64,000 nt of DNA from an uncultured Eubacterium sp. (lineage in GTDB: Bacteria; Bacillota; Clostridia; Oscillospirales; Acutalibacteraceae): assembly GCA_910584985.1 (NCBI GenBank), contig CAJUDJ010000007.1:9568-73567 (forward strand), given 5' to 3'. Below the pieces are notes generated by a model, which was given only the letters and a program-made list of their open reading frames with translations, was not told where the DNA came from and made no database searches. Position numbers and translations under genes: made by a program. Of the stretch, positions 16,528 to 26,011 are shown one piece after another. Positions within the stretch are counted from its first letter, which is position 1; every line of letters starts with the position of its first letter.

Positions 16528-18195
16528 TCAGAAAAGGCCAACGGTATTTCCGTTTTCATCAATATCAATTTTATATGCCGCAGGCGCTTTTGAAAGGCCG
16601 GGCATTGTCATAATAGAGCCCGTCTGGCAGACAAGGAAACCTGCACCGTTTGAAAGATTTACGGAAGACACGGTGATTCTGAAATCTTTCGGCCTGCCGA
16701 GAAGTGCAGGATTATCCGAAAGACTATACTGCGTTTTCGCCATACATACAGGCATTTTATCCGCACCGAGCGCAATAAAATCTTCAATACTCTTTTTCGC
16801 TTCTTTTGTGTAATCCACACCGTCTGCACCGTAAATTTCACGGGCAATGGTTTCAATTTTATCGTAAACAGACATATCAAGATCATACAGAAAATGGAAA
16901 TTGCTTTCCTTTTCACAGGCTTCAACAACCTTTTCTGCAAGCTCAATTCCGCCGTTTCCGCCCTCTGCAAAGCATTTTGTTACTGCAAAATCAGCGCCCT
17001 TTTCTTCGCAGAAATTCTTTATAAATTCAATTTCCCTGTCCGTATCGGCATAAAAATGATTGATTGCAACCACAACTGGCACACCGTATTTTTTCAGATT
17101 ATCAATATGTGCACCAAGATTTACAGAGCCCTTTTCAAGCGCCTGCATATTTTCTCCAATCAGCTCATTTTTCGCAACACCGCCATTATATTTCATAGAA
17201 CGCACAGTTGAAACAAGAACAATACACGAAGGTTTAAGATTGGCAAAACGGCATTTGATATCAAGAAATTTTTCAGCGCCCAAATCAGAACCGAATCCGG
17301 CTTCGGTAACACAGTAATCGGCAAGCTTCAGCGCCGTTTTGGTTGCCCTTACCGAATTACAGCCATGGGCAATATTGGCAAACGGACCGCCGTGCATAAT
17401 GGCAGGTGTATTTTCAAGTGTCTGCACAAGATTTGGTTTAATGGCATCCTTAAGAAGCACGGTCATTGCACCGTCAGCCTGAATATCTCTGCAATACACC
17501 GGTTTGTTGTCATAAGTATAAGCCACCAGAATATTGCCAAGCCTTCTTTTCAAATCAAATAAATCTTCTGAAAGGCAAAGAATTGCCATAACCTCTGAAG
17601 CTACTGTAATAATGAAATGGTCCTCTCTCGGAATACCGTTCAGCTTACCGCCGAGTGAACATACAATATTTCTGAGTGCACGGTCATTCATATCAAGACA
17701 TCTTTTAACAAGAACTCTTCTCTGGTCAATCTGAAGTGCATTTCCCTGTTGAATATGATTATCGAGAATTGCGCACATAAGATTGTTTGCACTTGTTATG
17801 GCATGCATATCGCCTGTAAAATGAAGATTAATATCCTCCATCGGCACAACCTGGCTGTAGCCGCCGCCGGCAGCACCGCCTTTAATTCCGAATACCGGAC
17901 CGAGCGAAGGCTCACGAAGTGCAATCACTGCCTTTTTTCCGATTTTTGCAAGAGATTCACCAAGACCGATACTGACAGTGGTTTTCCCCTCTCCAGCCGG
18001 AGTGGGATTTACAGCTGTAACAAGAATCAGCTTACCGTCCTGATTTTCTTTTACTCTTTCAATAAGTGTGTCGGATATTTTGGCTTTGTAATGGCCGTAA
18101 GGCTCAGTTTCGCTGCTTTTTATTCCGATTTCCTGTGCAATTTCAGCAATGGGCTTCATTTCTGCCTGCTGCGCAATTTCAATATCACTTAACAT
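16528..18195 (-). CDS. fhs: Formate--tetrahydrofolate ligase
   Basis: ATP-dependent formation of 10-formyl-THF from formate, feeding purine synthesis and one-carbon metabolism (and the methyl branch of the Wood-Ljungdahl pathway where present). The 555-residue protein has the P-loop [38 protein letters not shown], and [16 protein letters not shown]. Start chosen at ATG 18195 because AGGTAG precedes it; the ATG at 18210 has no RBS. tsaE follows after 1 bp. Confidence 0.95.
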   Translation of the reverse strand: MLSDIEIAQQAEMKPIAEIAQEIGIKSSETEPYGHYKAKISDTLIERVKENQDGKLILVTAVNPTPAGEGKTTVSIGLGESLAKIGKKAVIALREPSLGPVFGIKGGAAGGGYSQVVPMEDINLHFTGDMHAITSANNLMCAILDNHIQQGNALQIDQRRVLVKRCLDMNDRALRNIVCSLGGKLNGIPREDHFIITVASEVMAILCLSEDLFDLKRRLGNILVAYTYDNKPVYCRDIQADGAMTVLLKDAIKPNLVQTLENTPAIMHGGPFANIAHGCNSVRATKTALKLADYCVTEAGFGSDLGAEKFLDIKCRFANLKPSCIVLVSTVRSMKYNGGVAKNELIGENMQALEKGSVNLGAHIDNLKKYGVPVVVAINHFYADTDREIEFIKNFCEEKGADFAVTKCFAEGGNGGIELAEKVVEACEKESNFHFLYDLDMSVYDKIETIAREIYGADGVDYTKEAKKSIEDFIALGADKMPVCMAKTQYSLSDNPALLGRPKDFRITVSSVNLSNGAGFLVCQTGSIMTMPGLSKAPAAYKIDIDENGNTVGLF

Positions 18196-18227
18196 TAATC
18201 TACCTGCCATTCTTAATTTTTTATTTT

Positions 18228-18256
18228 ATTATATATTAAAATTTATAATAATTCAA
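18228..18256 (-). promoter_or_regulatory. Sigma-A promoter of the fhs operon
   Basis: On the minus strand, TTGAAT (18256-18251) and TATAAT (18233-18228) are 17 bases apart, 33 bp upstream of the chosen fhs start. Confidence 0.6.
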
Positions 18257-18274
18257 CTGTTAATAATTTTCATC

Positions 18275-18303
18275 TTGAAAATAATTCAATTAAAGAATAT
18301 AAT
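18275..18303 (+). promoter_or_regulatory. Sigma-A promoter of the RodA/FtsW-like gene
   Basis: TTGAAA (18275-18280) and TATAAT (18298-18303) are 17 bases apart, followed by an AAAGGAG Shine-Dalgarno at 18317-18323. Confidence 0.65.
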
Positions 18304-18330
18304 ATAAAAAATAATTAAAGGAGACAGAGT

Positions 18331-19500
18331 ATGGATAGCACAAAAAGAAAAACATCTTTCGGCGAATTTTTCGGCGGTCTTGATCATATTTCAATCATAA
18401 CTTCACTGATTTGCTCTGTCTTTGGTTTTCTTCTTGTTTACAGCTCGGTATATTCCAGCCTTAACCCCGAAACACTTCTTACTTCATCCGTAAAGGTTAT
18501 GCTGGTATCTGTGCTTTCAACTGCTGTTGGTATAATACTGGCATTAACACTTTCCATGATAAACTATGAGGCCATAAGCAAGCTTTGGCCGTTTATAGCA
18601 GCAGCCTGTGCTGTGCTGATGATTATAACTTATTTTTTCGGAAGCGGCCCGCCTGACAGACCGGATGCAAGAAGCTGGCTTGATTTTAAAATATTTACGA
18701 TTCAGCCTTCGGAATTTCTTAAAATAGGCTTTATTATTTCCTTTTCCTATCATCTGGACTTGGTTAAGGATAAAATAAACAGAATTAAAACGATAATTCC
18801 GCTTGTTATTCACGGCCTTATCCCGATTGCACTTGTGGTGCTTACCGGTGATGCAGGATCTGCGCTTATCTTTCTGCTTATGCTGATAGGTATGCTGTTT
18901 TTTGCAAAGATTAACATCGGTTATTTTGCAGCAGGCATCTGCGCAATCATTGTTGCTTTTATCGGTGCATGGCGACTGGGAATCATAAATGGGCTTCAGC
19001 GCTCCAGAATTGAAGCACTTTTTTATCCGGAGGAATATGCCGATGTTATGTATCAGCAGATAAACGGAAAAATAGCACTGGGCAGCGGCGGTTTATTCGG
19101 ACAGGGCTATCTTCAGGGAAAAATGACACAGAGCGGTGCTGTGCCGGTTAATGAAAGCGATATGATTCTTACCGTTGCCGGCGAGGAATTCGGATACATA
19201 GGTGCAATGGCAGCAATTTTGCTGCTTGCCGTTTTAATTATAAGAATTGCTGTAATCGGATTAAAGGCAAGGGATAATGTTGGTTATCTTATGTGTATGG
19301 GCATTTCTGTTATGCTGTTTGCACAGGTTTTCGTAAATATCGGAATGGAACTTTCCCTGCTTCCGTGCATCGGAATCACGCTTCCCCTGTTTTCTTCGGG
19401 CGGTTCATCCAGCTTAAGCATTTATATTGCACTTGGCATAGTTCTTTCGGTTTACAGATACAGCAAAGCACAGAATGTTTCTCTCTTTTACAAATATTGA
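18331..19500 (+). CDS. SEDS-family peptidoglycan glycosyltransferase (RodA/FtsW type)
   Basis: SEDS proteins polymerise lipid II into glycan strands with a class B PBP partner, for elongation (RodA), division (FtsW) or the spore cortex (SpoVE). The 389-residue protein has about ten TM helices, ARSWLDFKIFTIQPSEFLKI, VPVNESDMILTVAGEEFGYIG (the conserved loop with the catalytic acidic residue) and GITLPLFSSGGSSSLS. The motif set resembles RodA most. It is monocistronic, with its own promoter and terminator and no PBP beside it, so the exact process is uncertain. Confidence 0.88.
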   Translation: MDSTKRKTSFGEFFGGLDHISIITSLICSVFGFLLVYSSVYSSLNPETLLTSSVKVMLVSVLSTAVGIILALTLSMINYEAISKLWPFIAAACAVLMIITYFFGSGPPDRPDARSWLDFKIFTIQPSEFLKIGFIISFSYHLDLVKDKINRIKTIIPLVIHGLIPIALVVLTGDAGSALIFLLMLIGMLFFAKINIGYFAAGICAIIVAFIGAWRLGIINGLQRSRIEALFYPEEYADVMYQQINGKIALGSGGLFGQGYLQGKMTQSGAVPVNESDMILTVAGEEFGYIGAMAAILLLAVLIIRIAVIGLKARDNVGYLMCMGISVMLFAQVFVNIGMELSLLPCIGITLPLFSSGGSSSLSIYIALGIVLSVYRYSKAQNVSLFYKY

Positions 19501-19515
19501 TATTTTCTTTACAGG

Positions 19516-19557
19516 AAAAAGACTGCTTCGGGAAATACTCCTGAAGCAGTCTTTTTT
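19516..19557. terminator. Bidirectional terminator between the SEDS gene and cdaR
   Basis: The 14-base arms AAAAAGACTGCTTC and GAAGCAGTCTTTTT form a stem with A/T tracts on both sides. Confidence 0.9.
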
Positions 19558-19560
19558 ATA

Positions 19561-20838
19561 TTATTTCGGTGTAACATTAACAGTAACGGTATAATCTCCA
19601 AGCACCCAGCAGCTGCCTTGGGAAGAAACACTGAAAACAACCCTGCATTTGGTTGTCTTTTCGTCAATCGTGCCGTTTTCCTCCATAGGTGCAAGCGTAA
19701 GCGTAAGGCTTGATTTATCAATGCTTTCTATAACATCCTCAGCTGCAATAACGGTAACGGAATTCGAGGATATTCCTGTTACGGAAACATTATAATCCTT
19801 AAGATCAGGTTTAATATCACGCCTGTAAATCGGAATTGTTTTTGACGCATAATTATCGGGAACCGTAACGGTAACCGTTATTTCTTTCGTTCCGTCAAGC
19901 ACTTTAATTCCGCTCAGCTGCGAGGTATCAAATGTGAATGTATTTTCACCTGTAGTCAAATCACTGAAAGAAATATTGCCAAGCATAAGCTCGTTTGAAG
20001 CATTGCTTTCCAATGCACCTACCTGCACAGAGGTTACAGAATATCTGACATCCAGAATATCTGCAGCATTATCCGGCCCTGAAACAAACGAAACCGCAGG
20101 CCTTAAATTCTGAACCTTTAAAATCGGAACATTTGCAACAAAATTTTCACTTTCCGGCGCAACCACGGTTACATAATTCACAATATTATTATTTTCATCA
20201 ACAGCTCTTGGCTGAAGATTTACACGCTGTGATTCGGTTAATCCGCTTTCAAGATTAACATCGGCAACCACCTTTTCAACACTGGAAATATAGCTTCTCG
20301 GACCTTTAATCACTGCTGTGCTCTGATTAATTACAACATCCCCCACAACATAGCCGTCAGCTGCAAAATCATCATTCAGATAATTCAGTTCAATCGGCAT
20401 GGCTGCTTCCTGGGCAACATCATAATAACCTTGCGCAGAGGTCGGAAAATAGTGATCCACCTTAAATTCAGCATCGGCAGGTATGTTAATATTAATCGGA
20501 ACGGAAAGATAACCTGTTGATGTAACATTGCTTGTTTGAAGAGACGCCGTAATATCCTTTTCTGTTATATCCTTGGCAATGTATTTTTTGCAGGAAACGG
20601 TTACTTCAACCGTTAAATCACTGTTACCGTAATATGCAATACCAAGCTGTTCGGCAAGTGTATCGGTAAAATCAACCGTTACGGGAACTGTAATGGTTTT
20701 TGTGGTTTCAGGACTTAAAGTCATTGAACTTGTAATCCATATAATCACTGCCGCAATGATGGAGCAAACAATAAGATATCTGTCATTATAAACAAGCTTT
20801 CTGAAAGAAAACTTACGCTTTTTATTTTCATTTTCCAT
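19561..20838 (-). CDS. cdaR: CdaR, YbbR-domain regulator of diadenylate cyclase
   Basis: A membrane-anchored extracytoplasmic protein that binds and modulates CdaA. The 425-residue protein has a short cytoplasmic basic N-terminus (KKRKFSFRKLVYNDRY), one TM helix (LIVCSIIAAVIIWITSS), then several YbbR repeats ending at the C-terminus. It starts within the cdaA stop (TAATG overlap), which supports complex formation. In many Firmicutes glmM follows cdaR; here a terminator does. Confidence 0.88.
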   Translation of the reverse strand: MENENKKRKFSFRKLVYNDRYLIVCSIIAAVIIWITSSMTLSPETTKTITVPVTVDFTDTLAEQLGIAYYGNSDLTVEVTVSCKKYIAKDITEKDITASLQTSNVTSTGYLSVPININIPADAEFKVDHYFPTSAQGYYDVAQEAAMPIELNYLNDDFAADGYVVGDVVINQSTAVIKGPRSYISSVEKVVADVNLESGLTESQRVNLQPRAVDENNNIVNYVTVVAPESENFVANVPILKVQNLRPAVSFVSGPDNAADILDVRYSVTSVQVGALESNASNELMLGNISFSDLTTGENTFTFDTSQLSGIKVLDGTKEITVTVTVPDNYASKTIPIYRRDIKPDLKDYNVSVTGISSNSVTVIAAEDVIESIDKSSLTLTLAPMEENGTIDEKTTKCRVVFSVSSQGSCWVLGDYTVTVNVTPK

Positions 20839-21707
20839 TATTTTTTCATCCTCCTTACAAGCCTTGTAATAATCTTGTCATCAGATGAATTATCATTCGG
20901 AATAAATTCATTCATCAGAATATCTCTTAAATCACCATCTGAAATATCGCTTTGAATAAAACCGCCTTTTGCAAGAGAAATAGCACCTGTTTCCTCAGAA
21001 ACAACAACAATTAGCGCATCACTTTCCTCAGACAGACCGATTGCAGCACGATGGCGTGTTCCGAAAGAGGCCTGAACATCCTTTTTGGTAAGCGGAAGAA
21101 TACATCCTGCAGCATAAACTTTTCCGCCCCTTATAATCATTGCCCCGTCATGAAGCGGTGTTTTCGGAAAGAAAATACTTTCAATAAGTGCTCTTGTGGC
21201 CTTTGCATTCACAACCGTGCCGCTGTTGATTACATTGCCGAGAAGCGTTCCCTTTTCAAAAACAATTAAAGCACCGGTTTTATTATCACTCATATTTGAA
21301 CAGGCTTTAATAACAGCCTCTATCCCGTTTTCAATTTCAGCAATTCCTGCGGCAACATCAGGATGAATGATGGTTTTAAAGCTTTTTCTTGCGGCACCCT
21401 TTCCGATGGATTCCAATATGTTTCGCAGCTCCGGAGCAAAGATTACTGCCACAATAATTAAAATATTGGAAAAAACAGATTCAAAAATATAACTTGAAGC
21501 TTCCATATTCAGCAAATACACAACAAGATAAATACAGGCCAGAAAAACAATGCCTTTAACAAGCTGCATTGCTCTTGTTTCTCTTATAATCCGAACACAA
21601 ACATATATGAAAACCGCAACCAATACGATATCCAGTAAATCTGTAATGCGAAAAGTTGAAAAAACACTCAATATTTTGTAAAAAAAATCTGACAGGGTAT
21701 TCAGCAT
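20838..21707 (-). CDS. cdaA: Diadenylate cyclase CdaA
   Basis: Makes c-di-AMP, which governs potassium and osmolyte homeostasis. The 289-residue protein has three N-terminal TM helices (about residues 17-80) and a DAC (DisA_N) domain with both catalytic motifs: DGA in TPLHDGAMIIRGGKV and RHR in FGTRHRAAIGLSEESDA. Length is normal. First gene of a two-gene operon with cdaR. Confidence 0.95.
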   Translation of the reverse strand: MLNTLSDFFYKILSVFSTFRITDLLDIVLVAVFIYVCVRIIRETRAMQLVKGIVFLACIYLVVYLLNMEASSYIFESVFSNILIIVAVIFAPELRNILESIGKGAARKSFKTIIHPDVAAGIAEIENGIEAVIKACSNMSDNKTGALIVFEKGTLLGNVINSGTVVNAKATRALIESIFFPKTPLHDGAMIIRGGKVYAAGCILPLTKKDVQASFGTRHRAAIGLSEESDALIVVVSEETGAISLAKGGFIQSDISDGDLRDILMNEFIPNDNSSDDKIITRLVRRMKK

Positions 21708-21916
21708 ATAAAATTCCCTTCGTTTCTTTGTAAATTATATTATACTGTAAGCAAATAAGGGAAAAAACTTTTTAACGCAGTTTAAAAACACGGGAATACT
21801 CCTGTATTTTGGGCTTTAAACAAGTGCAAAGATAAATTGCCTTTCAAAACCTTTTATCCCTATTTGGTTTCTGTCTATATATATTAACACACTAATATAA
21901 AATAATAAAGTCGAAA

Positions 21917-23047
21917 TCAGATTTTTTTTAAGGATTTCAAAAAAAATTCACAATCGCGGCGAGTTGTGAAAATCGAAGGACAAAGCCTTACTGTTCCCCT
22001 TTCAAGCGTATTGAAAAACCGATGGGCAAGCGGCGAGCAATGAAGCCCTGCCCTTACCGCAATATTATGCTCAGCCAGAAGTGCAGCCGTTTTTTCACTT
22101 GAATAATCCTTGTAATTAAAGGAAATAATAGGCACGGATTTATTTTTTTCAGGCTTTGGACAATACAAAACCGCATCGGAATTTTTAGACAGCCCGTTAA
22201 ACAGGCAATCCGTTACAGCAAGCTCATGCTGATAAATATGCTCCATTCCTTTTGAATTTATAAAATCTATCCCTGCTCCGAGCGAAAGAATTCCGCTGTT
22301 GTTCAGTGTGCCTGCTTCAAGTCGGTCCGGAAAAAAATCCGGCTGATTCGGATTTGTGGATTCACTGCCCGTGCCGCCGTCTATAAGCGTATTCAGATAG
22401 GTGCCTTCTTTAACGGCAATAAAGCCCGTGCCCATATTCCCGAAAAGACACTTGTGCCCGGGTGCACAGAGAATATCAATATGATTTTTCTTTGCATCAA
22501 TGGGAATAACACCTGCACCCTGCGCAGCATCCACAATAAATCTTATATTATGCTGTTTCGCAATTTCCCCGATTTTTTCAATCGGAAAAACCACACCAAA
22601 AACATTTGATGCCGCCATGCAGACAATAAGAGAGGTGTTTTTTCTGATAAGACGCTCAAAATTTAAAGCCGTTTCAGCTGCATCAAAGCTGTAATCGGCA
22701 ACATCAAACTGAATAATGCCGTCATTTTTAAGATGGTTTACAACACGCCAGACAGCATTATGCTCCAACGCAGAAATAATTACATGATCACCCGGTTTTA
22801 CACTGCCTTTTATTGCCATATTCACTGCCTGGGTGCAGTTCATTGTAAAGGCAATATTCTGAGGCTCAAAACCAAACATAGCACCGATTTTTTCACGAAC
22901 CGAATAAATCTTCTCAGCAGTATGAACTGAGGCCGCATAACCGCCTCTGCCGGAATTAAAACTGTAATTTTTTAAGGCATTTACTGTATTTGATAAAACA
23001 TTCACGGGCTTCGGATAAGATGTTGCCCCATTATCAAAATATATCAA
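21917..23047 (-). CDS. Cysteine desulfurase/selenocysteine lyase-like class V aminotransferase
   Basis: A PLP enzyme of 376 residues that would release sulfur (or selenium) from cysteine (selenocysteine). Conserved features are YFDNGATSYPKP, the PLP lysine Lys199 in APGHKCLFG, and the catalytic Cys337 in RAGLHCSPLAH. It overlaps a DUF3343 gene by 4 bp; DUF3343 proteins are thought to be small S/Se carriers, so the pair probably works together in sulfur or selenium transfer. No selD or sel genes are in the window, so the physiological acceptor is unknown. Confidence 0.85.
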   Translation of the reverse strand: MIYFDNGATSYPKPVNVLSNTVNALKNYSFNSGRGGYAASVHTAEKIYSVREKIGAMFGFEPQNIAFTMNCTQAVNMAIKGSVKPGDHVIISALEHNAVWRVVNHLKNDGIIQFDVADYSFDAAETALNFERLIRKNTSLIVCMAASNVFGVVFPIEKIGEIAKQHNIRFIVDAAQGAGVIPIDAKKNHIDILCAPGHKCLFGNMGTGFIAVKEGTYLNTLIDGGTGSESTNPNQPDFFPDRLEAGTLNNSGILSLGAGIDFINSKGMEHIYQHELAVTDCLFNGLSKNSDAVLYCPKPEKNKSVPIISFNYKDYSSEKTAALLAEHNIAVRAGLHCSPLAHRFFNTLERGTVRLCPSIFTTRRDCEFFLKSLKKI

Positions 23048-23259
23048 CGCCGTTCTGTCCCCAATATTCTGATGCCGTTTCTTTCAAGAAGCGCCTTTAT
23101 ATGATGCTCGTTATCCTCTGTTCTGATTACATAACCGCATCCATCGCCGGGAACAGGATTTTCAAGCCTTTGAATAACGGCTTTAACAGAATTTTTATTT
23201 AAAACACTTTTTGCACGCTGTGCATTGGTAATTGATCCTACCTTTATATATAAATTCAT
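23044..23259 (-). CDS. DUF3343 family small protein (putative S/Se carrier)
   Basis: A 71-residue protein opening MNLYIKVGSITNAQRAKSVL, with the family segment NPVPGDGCGYVI carrying its single Cys. DUF3343 proteins are commonly encoded beside class V desulfurases. Its stop overlaps the desulfurase start (ATGA). The Shine-Dalgarno GTGAGG lies in the 3' arm of the terminator hairpin at 23264-23303, so its translation from a read-through transcript might be affected by that fold. Confidence 0.75.
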   Translation of the reverse strand: MNLYIKVGSITNAQRAKSVLNKNSVKAVIQRLENPVPGDGCGYVIRTEDNEHHIKALLERNGIRILGTERR

Positions 23260-23263
23260 AGTA

Positions 23264-23303
23264 AAAACCTCACTTTCTTCATACTATGAAAAAGTGAGGT
23301 TTT
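23264..23303 (-). terminator. Terminator after the GPH-type transporter, overlapping a downstream RBS
   Basis: On the minus strand, AAAACCTCACTTT and AAAGTGAGGTTTT pair in a 13-bp stem, with CATAGT/ACTATG extending the symmetry. The 3' arm contains the Shine-Dalgarno of the DUF3343 gene, whose ATG follows within 8 bases. Confidence 0.75.
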
Positions 23304-23316
23304 CGTTTAATCAATA

Positions 23317-25875
23317 TTAATCTTTGTTATTTTTCTTATCAGCTTTTGCTGCCTTCTTTTCAGCCTTTGCTGCTTTCTTTGCTTCAAGCTCTGCAAGTTC
23401 ATCTGCACGCTTTGCGGCAATTTCTGCTTCTTTGATACGGTCGGCTTCATCTGCATTTGCCTTTGCCTCGTCATAGCGGGCTGCTATTTCATCAAAGTGC
23501 TTGAAGTTTTCTTCCTGAACAAGAAGCTTTCTCGCATCAACATAAGCCTTTGCTGCACGGTTGAACTGTGCAAATTCATCTGTAAGAAGCTTAGATTTAG
23601 CACGAACAGCTTTACGCTTTGCTTCAAGTTCTTTAATCTTTGCATTGCATTCTTCAACAACTGAATGATTCTTTGCCTTATGAGCAATGCTTTTTTCCTT
23701 AACAAGCTCTGCAATTTCTTCGTTGTAGCGGTCTTCCTCGTCAAACATGGCAAGAAGTGCTTCCATATCCGGCTCAACAAATTTCTTAACACTGCCAAAA
23801 TATTTTTCATATGCCTTTTTGGAAGAAATTCTTTTCTTTGCAACCTCTATTGAGAATTTACGTATCTGCTTTTCTTCCTCAGTGTTTTTTGGAAGATTCT
23901 TTGCTTTTGCAAGGTCAACATTTAATTCTTCAAAAGAAGAGTTTTTGATACCGTCAAGTCCGAGGTCAAATATTCTTCTGTAAACATCAACCTGGTGCTG
24001 CATAGCTGCCGTATTGAATTTATCAAGTTCATCACAAACAAACTTTGAAATATCAATATTTTCATTGAATATAAGCGCTTCCTTATATTCTTTTTTGGCT
24101 TTTTTGTATTCTTCCTTATTCGGAGCATTTTTATACATATTCTTGCTGACTGCCTTGGGCTCGGCAACTGCCATTTCTCTGGCTTCGCGAACAAGATCAA
24201 TTGCATCAACAATCTGACGGTCGCTGAGCGCATCGTTACCGTAATCCTCAAACATAGCACGAACCTGAAGAACCTTGATAACTGATTTCTGCTTTTTTTC
24301 CGAGAAATCATACCAGAAATACGGAACAACATTAAGAAGTGCACCAATTGCAGAAATAAGAATCAAAGCACTGAGAAGCGGATAAAGAACATCCGGATCA
24401 TATAATGCGGAATATGCATTGTTAAAGTTATCCTGACCGGTTGCCAGCTGTTCGGAAAGAATAGTGCCAACTGTTTTTCCGTCTCCCATTACGCGGTTAA
24501 GAATATCAGGATTGGCTGTTACAACAGCAGCATTTTCCTTTGTAATTCCGCCTCTTTCATAGATAATCGGCAGAACAGAAGAAGTCAGAAGGCTGATAAC
24601 CGTTCCGATTGTGGCAACTGCGGAGAACATTCCGTCAATACGCTCACCTGATTTATACTGCTGGAAATCACGGATATCTGCCTGAATTGCCGGATTAAGG
24701 ATATGTGCAAAAGAGCCCATGAAGGCATTCAAATACATACAGCCGAGAACAAGCCAGATAACTGCCTTGGGATCTGCCTGAATTGCCGGCATCAGCATAA
24801 GGATAAATACAATGTTGAATATGTTTGTAACAACAAGCACTGCCTTTTTGCCCCATTTGCGGATGCAGAACGGAGCAAGAAGCATACCCCAAAGAGAAGC
24901 ATTACCATACAGAGTTTGAACAAGGCCGAATACATTACCGGAGCAAACACCGCCGTAGTTATATACCCAGTTAAGAATATTGCTGTATGAAGCTTCAAGA
25001 AAGCCAATCCATCCTGCAAGAGAAATAATCCAGAAATATTTATTCTTTGCAACAGCTTTTAAAGCATCAATAAACTTAATCTGAACAACATGCGTTCTTG
25101 CCTGAACAATTCTTTCCTCAGTATTCTTATAAACAACAATACAAAGTAAAATGCCGAGAATTGTAAGAATGGGATATACCAGTCTGTAAACACGGATATC
25201 GGTTGTGTTTGAATGGAAAACATTTGCTGCAATAAGCGGTGTAACCAATGAAACAATCGTTGGACCAAATGAATAAACAACGCTTTTTACAGCAGTAACA
25301 TCTGCTCTTTCCTGCGTGTTTGGCGACATAACATGAATCAAATTCTCATATGCATCATAGAAGAAATAATAGAAGAAATGCAAGAACAGATTGAAAATAA
25401 GTATTAATGCACATTTTGCTATGTAAGCTCTTGTTTCTCCGAGAAATTCACCCGTGCCGAAAATTATTTCAAGCTTGTCATACGGGAACCAAACCATAAG
25501 AATGGAAATGATTGCCGTAGGCACACCCATCTTCAGAATGTAAGGACGGTATTTACCAGCTTTGCTTCGTGTGTTATCAATGATATTTGCACGTATAGCC
25601 GTAAGCGGAATATTTGCGAGCACAGCGATAACATAAAGTATATACATATGTGTAGGGTCTACACCGAGCGTACTTGAAATAAGCGTGTTGTTTGTTGATA
25701 AGAGACATGCAGTTGCAATATTGATGATTAAGTATGCACCGATACCGCCGCCCGAATAAGCCGCAATCTGCTTCCATGGAATAAAGCGACCCTTCGGTGG
25801 ATCATTCCAATAATACTTAACCTTGTCTACTACAGACGATACTTTTTGCTTTAATGAAACTTCTGCCATATTCAT
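23317..25875 (-). CDS. GPH-family (MFS-like) glycoside:cation symporter with long charged C-terminal tail
   Basis: The first ~525 residues look like a glycoside-pentoside-hexuronide:cation symporter, with about 12 TM helices and the loop NIIDNTRSKAGKYRPYILK typical of the family. After Trp521 there is a ~330-residue hydrophilic tail rich in Lys, Glu and Ala, predicted helical/coiled-coil and ending in an Ala-Lys repeat (KKAAKAEKKAAKADKKNNKD). GPH symporters are normally about 450-500 residues, so the tail is exceptional (852 total). The substrate is unknown. The gene is monocistronic, with a GGGG-type RBS. Confidence 0.8.
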   Translation of the reverse strand: MNMAEVSLKQKVSSVVDKVKYYWNDPPKGRFIPWKQIAAYSGGGIGAYLIINIATACLLSTNNTLISSTLGVDPTHMYILYVIAVLANIPLTAIRANIIDNTRSKAGKYRPYILKMGVPTAIISILMVWFPYDKLEIIFGTGEFLGETRAYIAKCALILIFNLFLHFFYYFFYDAYENLIHVMSPNTQERADVTAVKSVVYSFGPTIVSLVTPLIAANVFHSNTTDIRVYRLVYPILTILGILLCIVVYKNTEERIVQARTHVVQIKFIDALKAVAKNKYFWIISLAGWIGFLEASYSNILNWVYNYGGVCSGNVFGLVQTLYGNASLWGMLLAPFCIRKWGKKAVLVVTNIFNIVFILMLMPAIQADPKAVIWLVLGCMYLNAFMGSFAHILNPAIQADIRDFQQYKSGERIDGMFSAVATIGTVISLLTSSVLPIIYERGGITKENAAVVTANPDILNRVMGDGKTVGTILSEQLATGQDNFNNAYSALYDPDVLYPLLSALILISAIGALLNVVPYFWYDFSEKKQKSVIKVLQVRAMFEDYGNDALSDRQIVDAIDLVREAREMAVAEPKAVSKNMYKNAPNKEEYKKAKKEYKEALIFNENIDISKFVCDELDKFNTAAMQHQVDVYRRIFDLGLDGIKNSSFEELNVDLAKAKNLPKNTEEEKQIRKFSIEVAKKRISSKKAYEKYFGSVKKFVEPDMEALLAMFDEEDRYNEEIAELVKEKSIAHKAKNHSVVEECNAKIKELEAKRKAVRAKSKLLTDEFAQFNRAAKAYVDARKLLVQEENFKHFDEIAARYDEAKANADEADRIKEAEIAAKRADELAELEAKKAAKAEKKAAKADKKNNKD

Positions 25876-25966
25876 ACCCCATTCCTTTATTTATAAAGCC
25901 TTTATAATTTAACATATTTTTAATAAAATAGCAATAAAAATTATACAGATTTAACAAAAAAATTTT

Positions 25967-25999
25967 TAACGGCGGATTTTATTAAAAAATCCGCCGTTA
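25967..25999 (-). terminator. Terminator of the MIF-Sir2-radical SAM operon
   Basis: The arms TAACGGCGGATTTT and AAAATCCGCCGTTA pair perfectly and are followed by a T-rich tract on the minus strand. Confidence 0.9.
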
Positions 26000-26011
26000 C
26001 ATACTGCTTTT

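Noticed and set aside
16527..16568. Longer TsaE start at 16568
   Set aside because: The added residues come from the end of fhs in another frame; the family N-terminus begins at 16526.
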